From the NCBI GenBank assembly GCA_964616755.1, contig CAZTSI010000007.1:1-64000 (forward strand): a stretch of DNA of 64,000 nt, written 5' to 3'. This document shows, in pieces, positions 18,948 to 27,769 of the stretch. The translations under genes and the position numbers were made by a program. The notes below the pieces were generated by a model that saw only the letters and a program-made list of their open reading frames with translations, had not been told where the DNA came from and searched no databases. How positions within the stretch are numbered: the first letter of the stretch is position 1; each line of letters opens with the position of its first letter. Source of the stretch: CAYNFR01 sp964616755 (GTDB lineage: Bacteria > Bacteroidota > Bacteroidia > Chitinophagales > Saprospiraceae).

Positions 18948-18990
18948 ACATTTGTCCCCAAATATAAGACATTTGTCTGTGTTTGTCAAA
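18948..18990 (-). promoter_or_regulatory. Toxin-antitoxin promoter with operator repeats
   Basis: On the minus strand a -33 TTTG (18987-18990) and a -7 TATATTTG (18959-18966) are 20 bases apart, matching the Bacteroidota consensus TTTG-N17-23-TAnnTTTG. Three near-identical 9-mers (ACATTTGTC at 18948 and 18969, GTGTTTGTC at 18979, plus-strand reading) start 21 and 10 bases apart, i.e. on one face of the helix. They sit between and downstream of the promoter boxes, ideal for autorepression by the antitoxin. Confidence 0.75.
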
Positions 18991-19071
18991 TATACCTCCT
19001 GTTCTTCTCCCTACTAACGATTAGTTTTATAGGAGCTGATTGATATATTGATAGCGAAACGCCAAAATAGT

Positions 19072-20670
19072 CTAGTCGATAAGTAAAATGGTACCAGTAT
19101 GATGCAATTCACGACCGCTGTTATCCATAAAGTTTGCTCTATAGACATAGGTGCCTGGAATAGCAATATCGCGAGAGGCAAGACGTCCATCCCACCCGTT
19201 TTTAAATCCCTCTACTCGGCTATCCTCTTCATAAAGAGGCTGACCCCAGCGATTATAGACGACAAACTCTAGCAATTTTATATCTGCCTCTTCGCTACTG
19301 ATGACAAAAACATCATTTATTCCATCATTATTAGGCGAAAAAGCATTGGGAAAGTAAATATCATAATAACTCAATGATAAATCGACAAGACTATCGCATC
19401 CTAGACTGCTTTGCAATTGTAGTAAATATTGCCCAGGATTCGAATAATCAAAAGACCCCAGCCGTACATTCGAACCTGAAAATATTTTCATATTTACGGG
19501 CTGTGGTTGATCCGTTTGTACGGTCAATTGCAGTAAAACTATGCTATCACAGCCATTTTTGTCTCTGAATGTTTCTTGATAAAGACCATTCTCTTCGAGC
19601 ATTTGATCTTTAAAAGGAAAGATTTCTTGTGCGCAGATCGTAACGGCAACTTCTTGATTAAAGGAAGGAATTCGGTGCTTATAGACTGGCAATACTTCAC
19701 ATTGACCATCTGTCACGACCCTAACTTGATAATTGCCCTCTTCCACCGCTTTTTTTAACCGAAAGTCGGTTGCCCCAACAATGGCTATGCCATCCCTATA
19801 CCACTGATAGGTGCTACCTGACCGCTGAGGAATAGATAAAGTAAAATTGGAATCACAAGGATGTTGCTCCGAAGAGATCACATAGTCAAAATCTGACTGC
19901 GTCGCTAAGACTAAGTTGTCAAAAAAGTAATATGGATTAATATCTCTAAGATACTCAGTGCAACTCGGCCCAATTGCAATGGCATTATAATCTCTAGTAG
20001 GTACCTTGGTGATGCTCACTTGGATCCACTCGTTTGAACCAGAAACATATGTAGACCCTAACATATCCCAACGGGGATCATTAGAAGGGCAGCCAAATTT
20101 ATCATTACCCGCACCAAAAGGCAAACTATTACATTCGCCAGCTGCATAGACTGTAATATCAATACCCGGGGAATTAGCCGTGCTAGCAAATCCAATCCAA
20201 AGTTCAAATTTATATGTTACCCCAGCTCGCAGAGTTCCATTCAAACAGGCACCTGCATATTCTTTCCAATTTGGATTTGGTTCACTCGAATTAGGGCCAC
20301 GCGCTAAACCATCTCTAAAACCAACAACAGCCACCCCATCTGGAAAGGGTTGCGGTGGAGGAAAATCTGGCCAACCCATCCAGCCACATTGATGTATGTA
20401 ATCTGTCGTTGCTTCTGAGGCTTGAATCCAGGTGTCAGCGCAATTCATCATAGATCGATTACTCGGACAGCAATTTTGGTCTTCAAATGAAGGGTTTGGA
20501 ATCAGCGATTCGACCTTTGCTAGTGCACAGATGCAATCAGCATCGTTCAGATCAATTAATGCATCACCATCATCATCAATACCATTATTACAAATTTCCT
20601 GTCCACACAAAGTGGTAGCTACGCAAAGCAAGAATAGTATTAATTTACATTCACCAAATGAGTGTTTCAT
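19072..20670 (-). CDS. Secreted protein with gliding-motility-type (T9SS type B) C-terminal sorting domain
   Basis: The start is set at the ATG ending at 20670 (532 residues), where a signal peptide begins (MKHSFGECKLILFLLCVATTLCG); the frame is open 19 codons upstream. The mature N-terminus reads NNGIDDDGDALIDLNDADC, a calcium-loop-like motif frequent in Saprospiraceae exported proteins. A jelly-roll/lectin-like region and Ig-like segments (SGSTYQWYRDGIAIVGATDFRL) follow. It ends in a type B sorting domain (FPNAFSPNNDGINDVF ... VYNRWGQPLYEE ... WDGR ... GTYVYRANF). It is exported by T9SS and is probably a surface or secreted adhesin; no enzyme domain is recognised. Confidence 0.88.
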   Translation of the reverse strand: MKHSFGECKLILFLLCVATTLCGQEICNNGIDDDGDALIDLNDADCICALAKVESLIPNPSFEDQNCCPSNRSMMNCADTWIQASEATTDYIHQCGWMGWPDFPPPQPFPDGVAVVGFRDGLARGPNSSEPNPNWKEYAGACLNGTLRAGVTYKFELWIGFASTANSPGIDITVYAAGECNSLPFGAGNDKFGCPSNDPRWDMLGSTYVSGSNEWIQVSITKVPTRDYNAIAIGPSCTEYLRDINPYYFFDNLVLATQSDFDYVISSEQHPCDSNFTLSIPQRSGSTYQWYRDGIAIVGATDFRLKKAVEEGNYQVRVVTDGQCEVLPVYKHRIPSFNQEVAVTICAQEIFPFKDQMLEENGLYQETFRDKNGCDSIVLLQLTVQTDQPQPVNMKIFSGSNVRLGSFDYSNPGQYLLQLQSSLGCDSLVDLSLSYYDIYFPNAFSPNNDGINDVFVISSEEADIKLLEFVVYNRWGQPLYEEDSRVEGFKNGWDGRLASRDIAIPGTYVYRANFMDNSGRELHHTGTILLID

Positions 20671-20767
20671 TCGCCTAAATCTCAGGTATGATCTTAGAGA
20701 CCGTGTTAGATACGACGATTTTTTCAAATCTAGAATCTACTAGGTATAATATTTCACAACACTAGAC

Positions 20768-22645
20768 TTATTTTGTCATAATCCGCATTGGCAAAACAAT
20801 TTTTGATGGATACTTCGCGCTATGGTGAATTGTATTTTTTGCGGTCACCCCCTTACTTTCGTCGTAATTATTGCCTCCTGTATTTAAATTTCGATCGAAG
20901 CGTGGAAAATTACTACTGCTAATTTCAATACGAATTCGGTGGCCTTTTTCAAAATAATTGCTAGTACTCATCGGTGTCATTTCGATTGGGTACACTTGGC
21001 CAGGGGTCATAAAGACTTCTTTGTTGTAGCCTTCTCTATATCTGGCTCTCTGGATGGTCTCATCTAGATTGTAAGCTCGTCCGTCTGGATAGACGTCAAT
21101 GATCTTGATCGTAAAATCGGTGTCCTTAGCGTCAGAAGAGACGTACAAGGTCGATTCTATAAATCCACTAACTTCCATTCCTTCACTCATAGGTGGTGAA
21201 GTGTAAACAAGGATATCACTGCGCGTCTCCATTTGCTGTTGATCAAAGGCACCACCCTTAACGGCGTTTCCAGTACAACAGACATTACCGCCATATGACA
21301 TGACGGGGTTATGAGGATTGTAAAAATAAGTATCCGGACTATCTTGCGAGGGCATATTTAGGTCTAACGTACCATTGCCGTAAAGGCTATTAGCATTGCC
21401 CGAAGAATTGAGATAAAACGTCGTAGGTTTGATGTCTATGGGTGGCCATTGAGTCGCCGTCTGCCATTTATTAGCTCCCATCGTGAAATAGGTGACCTTA
21501 GGTAATTCTTTATAAGTTGTGTTTTCTTCACCTTTCAGCCAATAGTCAAACCATGCGTACGTGAGTTCATCATAATTCAACCGTGCATCGCCGACACTTC
21601 TCTCACCGATCATAGTATTTGCGGTAGCTCGCTTATATGCACAATGTAGCGTAGGGGCTATGACGAGATGTTGATGATCGCGCACATCTGCATCAGCAGT
21701 TTTGCGCACGTGATTGAACAATGCCAAATTAGGGCTACTGGATACATCATACCAAGAAACAAACCAAAAGGAAGGTACACCAAAAGCCATCTCGTCATGA
21801 TAAAGGCCCCCTTTATACCAAGCGGGATCGTTAGGTTTCCGACGAATCATATCTTCAAAAACGCCGATGGTACCATCCTGATGTTTGATAATATCCATGA
21901 CAGGTAGATGGGCTAAACCTTGTGACCAATCTACCGCTGGATGCTCTGGTGCTAGGTCAAAAATGCGCGAAAGTCGTCGAAGGTCTTCGGAGGAAGTTCC
22001 TCTGGGGAATTTTGGCATGACCTGATCATTCTGTACACTATAGAGCCATGCTGTAAACAGCATTTGATGGGCACCACCTCGATACCAATTTCCTTGCTCC
22101 ATATACTTACCTACCTGTCCGACACCCGCACCATATCCCTGGGGTATCATGGCGGCATGTGCTGGATGATTGAGGGCTGCCACAGCCATTTGCCATTCTG
22201 CGGTAGAGCTGCAGCCTATTGTCCCAATTTTGCCATTTGACCAGGGCTGCGCGACCATCCAAGTCATGGCATCATAGCCATCTGATGTTGGTGTGCCTAA
22301 TATATCCCATTCGCCTTCACTGAAGTAACGACCTCTTTCGTTTTGGACGACATAGGCATACCCTCTTAAAACCGCCTCGTAGGCATTTTCCATTGTTCTC
22401 GCTTTAAAGTCCCCATCCCCCCAACTATTAAAGTTATAAGGTGTACGCGAAAAAATTATAGGCACTTTTTTATCCCCTTTAGGTCGATAAATATCTGATG
22501 CTAGGCGAATACCATCGCTCATAGGCATCATTACCTTTTGCTCTACAATAGCGATCGCAGCCAACTTATCTACAATGGGATTTTGGGCATGTGTTATCAA
22601 AATGAAACTTAATAAAATGGCAGTCGTAGAAAATGTCTTAATCAT
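20768..22645 (-). CDS. CocE/NonD-family (S15-type) hydrolase, secreted
   Basis: The protein has 625 residues from the ATG ending at 22645, with a signal peptide (MIKTFSTTAILLSFILITHA). The alpha/beta-hydrolase core has RPKGDKKVPIIFSRTPYN, the nucleophile elbow GTIGCSSTAEWQ and a C-terminal jelly-roll (SGFIESTLYVSSDAKDTDFTIKIIDVYPDGRAYNL) characteristic of cocaine esterase / glutaryl-7-ACA acylase / X-Pro dipeptidyl-peptidase relatives. Members cleave esters or acyl-amides; the natural substrate is not evident. The next gene upstream (GH109-like) is on the same strand about 50 bases away, suggesting a catabolic pair. Confidence 0.9.
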   Translation of the reverse strand: MIKTFSTTAILLSFILITHAQNPIVDKLAAIAIVEQKVMMPMSDGIRLASDIYRPKGDKKVPIIFSRTPYNFNSWGDGDFKARTMENAYEAVLRGYAYVVQNERGRYFSEGEWDILGTPTSDGYDAMTWMVAQPWSNGKIGTIGCSSTAEWQMAVAALNHPAHAAMIPQGYGAGVGQVGKYMEQGNWYRGGAHQMLFTAWLYSVQNDQVMPKFPRGTSSEDLRRLSRIFDLAPEHPAVDWSQGLAHLPVMDIIKHQDGTIGVFEDMIRRKPNDPAWYKGGLYHDEMAFGVPSFWFVSWYDVSSSPNLALFNHVRKTADADVRDHQHLVIAPTLHCAYKRATANTMIGERSVGDARLNYDELTYAWFDYWLKGEENTTYKELPKVTYFTMGANKWQTATQWPPIDIKPTTFYLNSSGNANSLYGNGTLDLNMPSQDSPDTYFYNPHNPVMSYGGNVCCTGNAVKGGAFDQQQMETRSDILVYTSPPMSEGMEVSGFIESTLYVSSDAKDTDFTIKIIDVYPDGRAYNLDETIQRARYREGYNKEVFMTPGQVYPIEMTPMSTSNYFEKGHRIRIEISSSNFPRFDRNLNTGGNNYDESKGVTAKNTIHHSAKYPSKIVLPMRIMTK

Positions 22646-22696
22646 GATAAAATTTTTGTTCAATTATTAAAGAATAAAGGTGATTGCGAAGTACTG

Positions 22697-24061
22697 TTAA
22701 AATTGATCATTCAAAGCAAAATCCGGTTTTCGATGCATCCATTTACCCCGCGTGAAATCAGGGAAATGTACTGGTGCTCCTCCTTGTGCAATAGATTCTT
22801 CTGACATTGGCGTGATAGCCATCCAAACCGCAGCATCATACACATCGATAGGTGGACGTAGATCTCGTTTGGCATGCTCCACAAATGAATTGACCAAAAA
22901 CCAATCCATACCTCCATGTCCAGCTCCTTCTGCCTTACTTTCATATTTTTTCCATAAAGGGTGATCATATTTTTCGAGCCACTCTTCCGCCTCAGTCCAA
23001 TTGTGTGCAGGTGTCATGCCGTCGATCATTAGCGATTTATTGACATCCATCCAAATACCCTTGGTCCCTTGTACTCTGAAGCCAAGAGAGTAAGGTCGAG
23101 GAAGATTAGTGTCATGGTGTAGGACCACCGTTTCTCCATTATTACATTTTATCATGGTCGTTACCTTGTCTCCTAATTTGAATTCGACCTTGGCATTCGG
23201 ATGATCAAGCCCACCTTTTTCGTGTTCGACAATATAATTATGCAAACCGCGTGCTTTGCTAGCCATAGATGAAAGATAGACAAACCGATTGCCTCTATTG
23301 ATATCGATATAGTTAGCCACAGGGCCTATCCCATGTGTAGGATATAGGTCTCCATTACGATGTACTGAATGGATCGTGCGCCAAGCAGCTTCACTATATC
23401 CTTTTTCGCCAAATTCTACACCAGAATTAAAAGCCGTCTTACCGTCATTAAACTTTACCCCTCTAAGATCATGTTGGTAGCCACCTTCTAAATGAATGAG
23501 CTCTCCAAATAATCCTTGTCTGACCATATGCAGCACCGCCATGACATCACGACGATAGCAGACATTCTCTAAAAAGAAAAGATGCTTACCTGTTTGTTCT
23601 GCCGTATTCACAAGCTCCCAACATTCATCTATCGAAAAAGCCCCAGCTACTTCTACACCGACATACTTTCCAGCCTTCATTGCATCTATTGACATCGCCG
23701 TATGCCAATGCCAAGGAGTTGCGATTATCACTGCGTCAATATTCGTATCCGTTAATAATTCTTTATATGCCTCAGGAGAGCCGGTATAGACTTTTGGTGC
23801 CGCTTTGCTACGATCGCTAAATTGCTTTAAGCAGCTTGTATACATCCGTTCGTCAATATCACAAATGGCACTGACCACTACATCATCTCGTCGCAAAAGC
23901 AAGTCAACATGACTCTGTCCTCTAAATCCAGTGCCTATGACACCTACATTTATTTTTTCTTTAGAAGGAAATGTATTGACCAAGATTGCTTTGGGCAATA
24001 ATCCTAGACCCGCTGCAGTTAAGCTGCTATTTTGGACAAATGTTCTTCTGTTCATTCTCAA
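22697..24061 (-). CDS. Gfo/Idh/MocA-fold protein of the GH109 (alpha-N-acetylgalactosaminidase-like) group, Tat signal
   Basis: The 454-residue protein opens with a twin-arginine signal (MNRRTFVQNSSLTAAGLG). A Rossmann fold follows (NVGVIGTGFRGQSHVDLL), with ATPWHWHTAMSIDAMKAGK and the active-site region ENVCYRRDVMAVLHMVRQGLFGELIHLEGGYQHDLRG. The later motif LYPTHGIGPVANYIDINRGNRF is characteristic of family GH109, enzymes that use bound NAD+ to cleave alpha-GalNAc by an oxidation-elimination route. Being a Tat substrate implies export with the cofactor bound. Plain Gfo/Idh/MocA dehydrogenase activity is the alternative. Confidence 0.82.
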   Translation of the reverse strand: MRMNRRTFVQNSSLTAAGLGLLPKAILVNTFPSKEKINVGVIGTGFRGQSHVDLLLRRDDVVVSAICDIDERMYTSCLKQFSDRSKAAPKVYTGSPEAYKELLTDTNIDAVIIATPWHWHTAMSIDAMKAGKYVGVEVAGAFSIDECWELVNTAEQTGKHLFFLENVCYRRDVMAVLHMVRQGLFGELIHLEGGYQHDLRGVKFNDGKTAFNSGVEFGEKGYSEAAWRTIHSVHRNGDLYPTHGIGPVANYIDINRGNRFVYLSSMASKARGLHNYIVEHEKGGLDHPNAKVEFKLGDKVTTMIKCNNGETVVLHHDTNLPRPYSLGFRVQGTKGIWMDVNKSLMIDGMTPAHNWTEAEEWLEKYDHPLWKKYESKAEGAGHGGMDWFLVNSFVEHAKRDLRPPIDVYDAAVWMAITPMSEESIAQGGAPVHFPDFTRGKWMHRKPDFALNDQF

Positions 24062-24141
24062 TTAATTATTTAGCTGGTAAACTATATATTTCTGATGATT
24101 AATCAACAAGTATTTGAAGAAAAATGTGACTTTGCGCTCAA

Positions 24142-25077
24142 ATGACAGCACAATTAAAATCAAATGTGAATACCCACTTGTTAATGGGGGGGGTAATTTC
24201 GTTGACAGGCTTTTTATTATTTTCAACCAAAGCGATATTCGTAAAATTAGCTTATAGAGAGGGAATCGATCCCAGTTCGCTATTGATGCTGCGCATGGTA
24301 TTTGCCTTACCTTTTTTTGTTTTGGTCTTCATGCGCACATATTATCGAGATCCCAAAATAATCTTCATCATCCGTCAGCATAGGTGGATGATGATCGTCC
24401 TCGGTTTGTTAGGCTACTATATTGCGAGTTTTTTTGACTTTTATGGTTTGCGCTATATTGATGCTAGCCTCGAGCGGATCGTGATTTACATTTATCCCAC
24501 TTTAGTAGTGATCATTTCGCACTTATGGATAAAAACTTCCATTTCGCCTATGCAAATTTGGGCTATACTAATAACGTACATAGGCATAGTGATTGCCTAT
24601 GGTGGTAACATTTCAATTAACCCCAGTAATCATGTAGCCATGGGTACTTTTTTGGTCTTAGTAAGTGCACTGACGTACGCGATTTATTTAGTCGGTAGCC
24701 AAAAATTCACTTCAATTTTGGGGACTCGGGTGTACAATTCTGTGGTGATGATAATTGCCTGCTTCGCGGTAATCGGGCATAATCTATGGATGAATGATAC
24801 TGATTATTTCGCTTTCAATAGCAAAGTGTATGTCTATGCGCTATTAATTGCCACAATAGCTACTGTGATACCTTCTTTTATGATAGTAGAGGGCATAAAG
24901 CGATTAGGGGCAGGAAATAGCGCTATCCTCGGATCTCTTGGTCCTATTTCGACGATGATCATGGCCACCTTCTTGCTGGGTGAGTCGATAAGCTTATTGC
25001 AATGGATAGGTTCATTCATCGTGGTAGGTGGAGTAGTGATGGTATTAATAAGTAAAGAAGTAGCTCGTTCGGGGTAA
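24142..25077 (+). CDS. DMT-superfamily transporter with two EamA domains
   Basis: The 311-residue protein has ten hydrophobic segments arranged as two EamA repeats (about 15-150 and 165-305), the standard drug/metabolite transporter layout. A conserved tail of the second repeat reads AGNSAILGSLGPISTMIMATFLLGE. The substrate cannot be inferred. A run of eight G at 24186-24193, codons 15-18, makes the 5' end of the frame prone to slippage. The gene is divergent from the GH109-like gene, with 80 bases between start codons. Confidence 0.9.
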   Translation: MTAQLKSNVNTHLLMGGVISLTGFLLFSTKAIFVKLAYREGIDPSSLLMLRMVFALPFFVLVFMRTYYRDPKIIFIIRQHRWMMIVLGLLGYYIASFFDFYGLRYIDASLERIVIYIYPTLVVIISHLWIKTSISPMQIWAILITYIGIVIAYGGNISINPSNHVAMGTFLVLVSALTYAIYLVGSQKFTSILGTRVYNSVVMIIACFAVIGHNLWMNDTDYFAFNSKVYVYALLIATIATVIPSFMIVEGIKRLGAGNSAILGSLGPISTMIMATFLLGESISLLQWIGSFIVVGGVVMVLISKEVARSG

Positions 25078-25312
25078 CGTTGGAAGTATGTCTATGATTT
25101 GATTCTCAAGAATGTTTAGGATGAGCAAGGGTATCTTATTTTACATATCAAAAGGCGCGGGAGCGTAAGATTCACCTAAAATTAATCTCGTAGATAATTC
25201 TAGAGAGGATATAAGCCTTACCTTTGAGTAGAGCTCGTAATTAGCGAGGAGAAGTTAATTATGATTGTTAACTCATACGATCATTCAAGTTTGTATTTTA
25301 AATAAGAATATT

Positions 25313-26086
25313 TTGGAAATAATTGTAATATCCTTTGCTGCTTTTTTGGTAGCAATTTTAACGTTCTTTTCGGGATTCGGATTGGGTACTATTTTGACCC
25401 CGATTTTTATGATTTTTTTTCCGGTAGATTTGGCTATCGCACTGACAGGGGTCGTGCACTTTTTTAATAATCTTTTTAAGATAATCTTAGTAGGCAAAAA
25501 TGCTGATAGAGAAGTGTTGATCCGATTCGGTATTCCGGCAGTAATAACTGCCTTTGTAGGTGCTTGGTTATTATTGAATATACCTGATACTACACCGTTG
25601 TTCTCATATGAGTGGATAGGCAAAACCTTTGATGTGTATCCAGTCAAATTCATTATTTCGATCTTGCTGATCATATTTGCGAGTATGGACTTGATACCCT
25701 ATTTCCAAAATCTTCAATTTAGCAAAGAGAAGCTGTCAATTGGTGGAGCGTTGAGCGGATTTTTTGGTGGGCTCTCTGGCAATCAAGGAGCGCTGCGCAG
25801 TGCTTTTTTGATCAAGGCCGGGCTGAATAAAGAGGCATTTGTTGGTACAGCAGTAGTGGTATCTACCTTCGTAGATTTCACTCGACTCGGTGTTTATGCT
25901 ACGCGGTTCACCAAATCAGGGCTCACGGACAATTTGACGCTAGTGCTTTGCGCTACGGTCTCTGCCATCGCGGGAGCTTATCTAGGCAATAAACTATTGA
26001 AGAAGGTGACACTCAAATCCCTACAAATGCTCGTAGCGGTTATGCTGATATTTATCTCTATCGCGTTGGGGTTGGGGTGGTTGTAG
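25313..26086 (+). CDS. TSUP-family (TauE/SafE) membrane transporter
   Basis: The protein has eight hydrophobic segments with duplicated TauE/SafE features: LTFFSGFGLGTILTPIFMIF near the N-terminus and SIGGALSGFFGGLSGNQGALRSAFLIKAGL in the second half. It belongs to the sulfite/sulfonate/anion exporters of the TSUP family; the substrate is not known. No ATG starts the frame. A TTG at 25313 (257 residues) puts the first membrane helix right after the start and is preferred, while the frame is open to another TTG at 25265. A 14-codon ATG frame (25261-25305) ends 8 bases before the start and could be a leader. Confidence 0.82.
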   Translation: MEIIVISFAAFLVAILTFFSGFGLGTILTPIFMIFFPVDLAIALTGVVHFFNNLFKIILVGKNADREVLIRFGIPAVITAFVGAWLLLNIPDTTPLFSYEWIGKTFDVYPVKFIISILLIIFASMDLIPYFQNLQFSKEKLSIGGALSGFFGGLSGNQGALRSAFLIKAGLNKEAFVGTAVVVSTFVDFTRLGVYATRFTKSGLTDNLTLVLCATVSAIAGAYLGNKLLKKVTLKSLQMLVAVMLIFISIALGLGWL

Positions 26087-26164
26087 CAGGTGTTTAGGTA
26101 GGCTTTTTGCTGAATCATAGCAGCGTGTCTACTCTAATGTGCAGGACTCAACTCTGCAATACAA

Positions 26165-27334
26165 CTAGTCTTTAAGCTTCGTCTCTATCACATAAAACAT
26201 AGTCCCTTCTGTCGATTCACTAGTAGTTGGATTTGGCTTGACTAGATAGGTGGAGTCGGATAGAATACCTCGCACAGTGACAAGTTTCGACCCTAAGTCA
26301 AGATTGTACCATTGGTCTCTGTCAAATTTATAAATCATGGTAGATATGGACAATAGGTTATAAATATCATCGGCGACTTCGTATGCGTTTTTGCCGATCA
26401 CATTTTGATCAAGAATTTTAGCTTCACTGGGTTGATGAAAGTAATTTACGGCAACTGTATTGTTATTGGTCACTGGTAGAAATATTTCAGGTTCTAAAAG
26501 ACCCTTTATGACAGGGTTGTTTAGAATATTTAGGTCAGGGATATTCTTATATGTCCAGTTTTTGATGGGAATGCGGACACTACGGTCATAGGTATAGCCA
26601 GTCGCATTAATGTTATAAAGATGAATTTTGTTTTCTGGATTGAATATGACCCCTAATTTATTGTTATAGTTGAGATGAAATGAGGTAATGGTAGATATCT
26701 CTTTAGCGGGAAAATCCTCTTTGAAGAAATCTGAGCTTGGAGGGATAAATCCAATGTGATCGAGCGTATCTGAGGAAAATCTCTTCAGACTGAGGTACTC
26801 TCCTTGAAATTTTTCGGGGACAGGTGCGTGCATATAATCTTTGTGTATTCCCTTCCATGACATATTAAAAATCGTGCATGTGTCATCTGTCGTAACGATA
26901 GTGGTCAAGTATCTATTACCTCCATTAGTCATACCATTGTACATATGGCTACTTACTTTTTCTGCAATTGCATCATGCCAAACATAGATCGCCCGTGTTG
27001 TCACAATTACCGGAAGCGACGCTAAGAATCCCACACATTGAAACACTTCACTAGGCAAGAGGAAGTCCAGAGGTAGTGATTTTTCAATACTTCGAGTACC
27101 AAGGTTATAAATCGATAATTCATTCTCTAGTAAATTCTCGAAAAGTAGCAATTTACCATCATTTGATACATCAAACGTATAAATGCTCGGTGCACCCATT
27201 ATGACAATAGAGTCGATAACAGTATAGCTTAAGTCCATTACCCTAATTTCGACCTCATCGGGCTGAACCATATCGCTACAACTCGAGAAGAACAATATCG
27301 AAATCAAGAAAATGACTGATATAGAGTCAAACAT
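26165..27334 (-). CDS. Lipoprotein of unknown function, probable beta-propeller (DUF4221-like)
   Basis: The 389-residue protein has a lipoprotein signal (MFDSISVIFLISILFFSSC, lipobox FSSC with Cys19), so it should be membrane-anchored. Repeated segments such as APSIYTFDVSNDGKLLLFENLLENELSIYNL look like blades of a beta-propeller. The overall look is that of DUF4221 / 6-bladed propeller lipoproteins of Bacteroidota, but I am not sure of the family. It lies 58 bases downstream of a tiny gene for a Cys-rich secreted peptide on the same strand, and the two probably form one transcript. Confidence 0.7.
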   Translation of the reverse strand: MFDSISVIFLISILFFSSCSDMVQPDEVEIRVMDLSYTVIDSIVIMGAPSIYTFDVSNDGKLLLFENLLENELSIYNLGTRSIEKSLPLDFLLPSEVFQCVGFLASLPVIVTTRAIYVWHDAIAEKVSSHMYNGMTNGGNRYLTTIVTTDDTCTIFNMSWKGIHKDYMHAPVPEKFQGEYLSLKRFSSDTLDHIGFIPPSSDFFKEDFPAKEISTITSFHLNYNNKLGVIFNPENKIHLYNINATGYTYDRSVRIPIKNWTYKNIPDLNILNNPVIKGLLEPEIFLPVTNNNTVAVNYFHQPSEAKILDQNVIGKNAYEVADDIYNLLSISTMIYKFDRDQWYNLDLGSKLVTVRGILSDSTYLVKPNPTTSESTEGTMFYVIETKLKD

Positions 27335-27392
27335 AAAGACTAGGGTAATCTCAAATTTTAAAAATAAACTAGAACTTTGGAAGGATAATCAT

Positions 27393-27590
27393 TTATTGCA
27401 GATTACAAGGGATGCAACAATGAAGACCGTACGTACCACTCATGCCGCAAACAACATAAACCCCGCCGTTAGCCCAGTCAAGGTGCATTGCTGCTGGAAC
27501 TTCATAGGTATTTGGCGGGCAAGCGGAATTTAGTTGAGAGGCAAATGATAACGAAAATGCCATTAATGCAACGTAAATTGATTTTTTCAT
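27393..27590 (-). CDS. Small Cys-rich secreted peptide
   Basis: The 65-residue product has a clear signal peptide (MKKSIYVALMAFSLSFASQL) and a mature part of about 42 residues with five cysteines (C24, C48, C58, C59, C62), several Gly and few charged residues. I recognise no family. The gene is immediately followed by a propeller-type lipoprotein gene. Small exported peptides beside 6-bladed-propeller lipoproteins are a known arrangement in Bacteroidales (NVEALA-type peptides, from memory), though this sequence has no NVEALA motif. It is convincing as a gene because of the ATG, signal peptide and compact operon spacing. Confidence 0.68.
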   Translation of the reverse strand: MKKSIYVALMAFSLSFASQLNSACPPNTYEVPAAMHLDWANGGVYVVCGMSGTYGLHCCIPCNLQ

Positions 27591-27700
27591 AAATTTAATT
27601 TTATCTATTTTGTTAATGAAATATGCTCGATAATGAAATAAATTGATTTGACATTGAACTTGAAACTCTTAGAATTTTTTTAACTACAACTTCAAGTCGA

Positions 27701-27719
27701 ATATATATATATATATATA
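27701..27719. repeat. (AT)n dinucleotide microsatellite
   Basis: A run of alternating AT, about 9-10 units, lies in the gap between the peptide gene and the GMC oxidoreductase gene, 51 bases downstream of the latter's stop codon. It may affect local melting or change length by slippage. No other function is indicated. Confidence 0.85.
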
Positions 27720-27769
27720 ATACCACCCAACTAAAAAGTGTTAAAATTGCACCGAAAGTCAATTTATTT

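Noticed and set aside
27701..27719. The (AT)n run as a replication origin or promoter
   Set aside because: There are no DnaA boxes or promoter boxes around it; it is a simple microsatellite.
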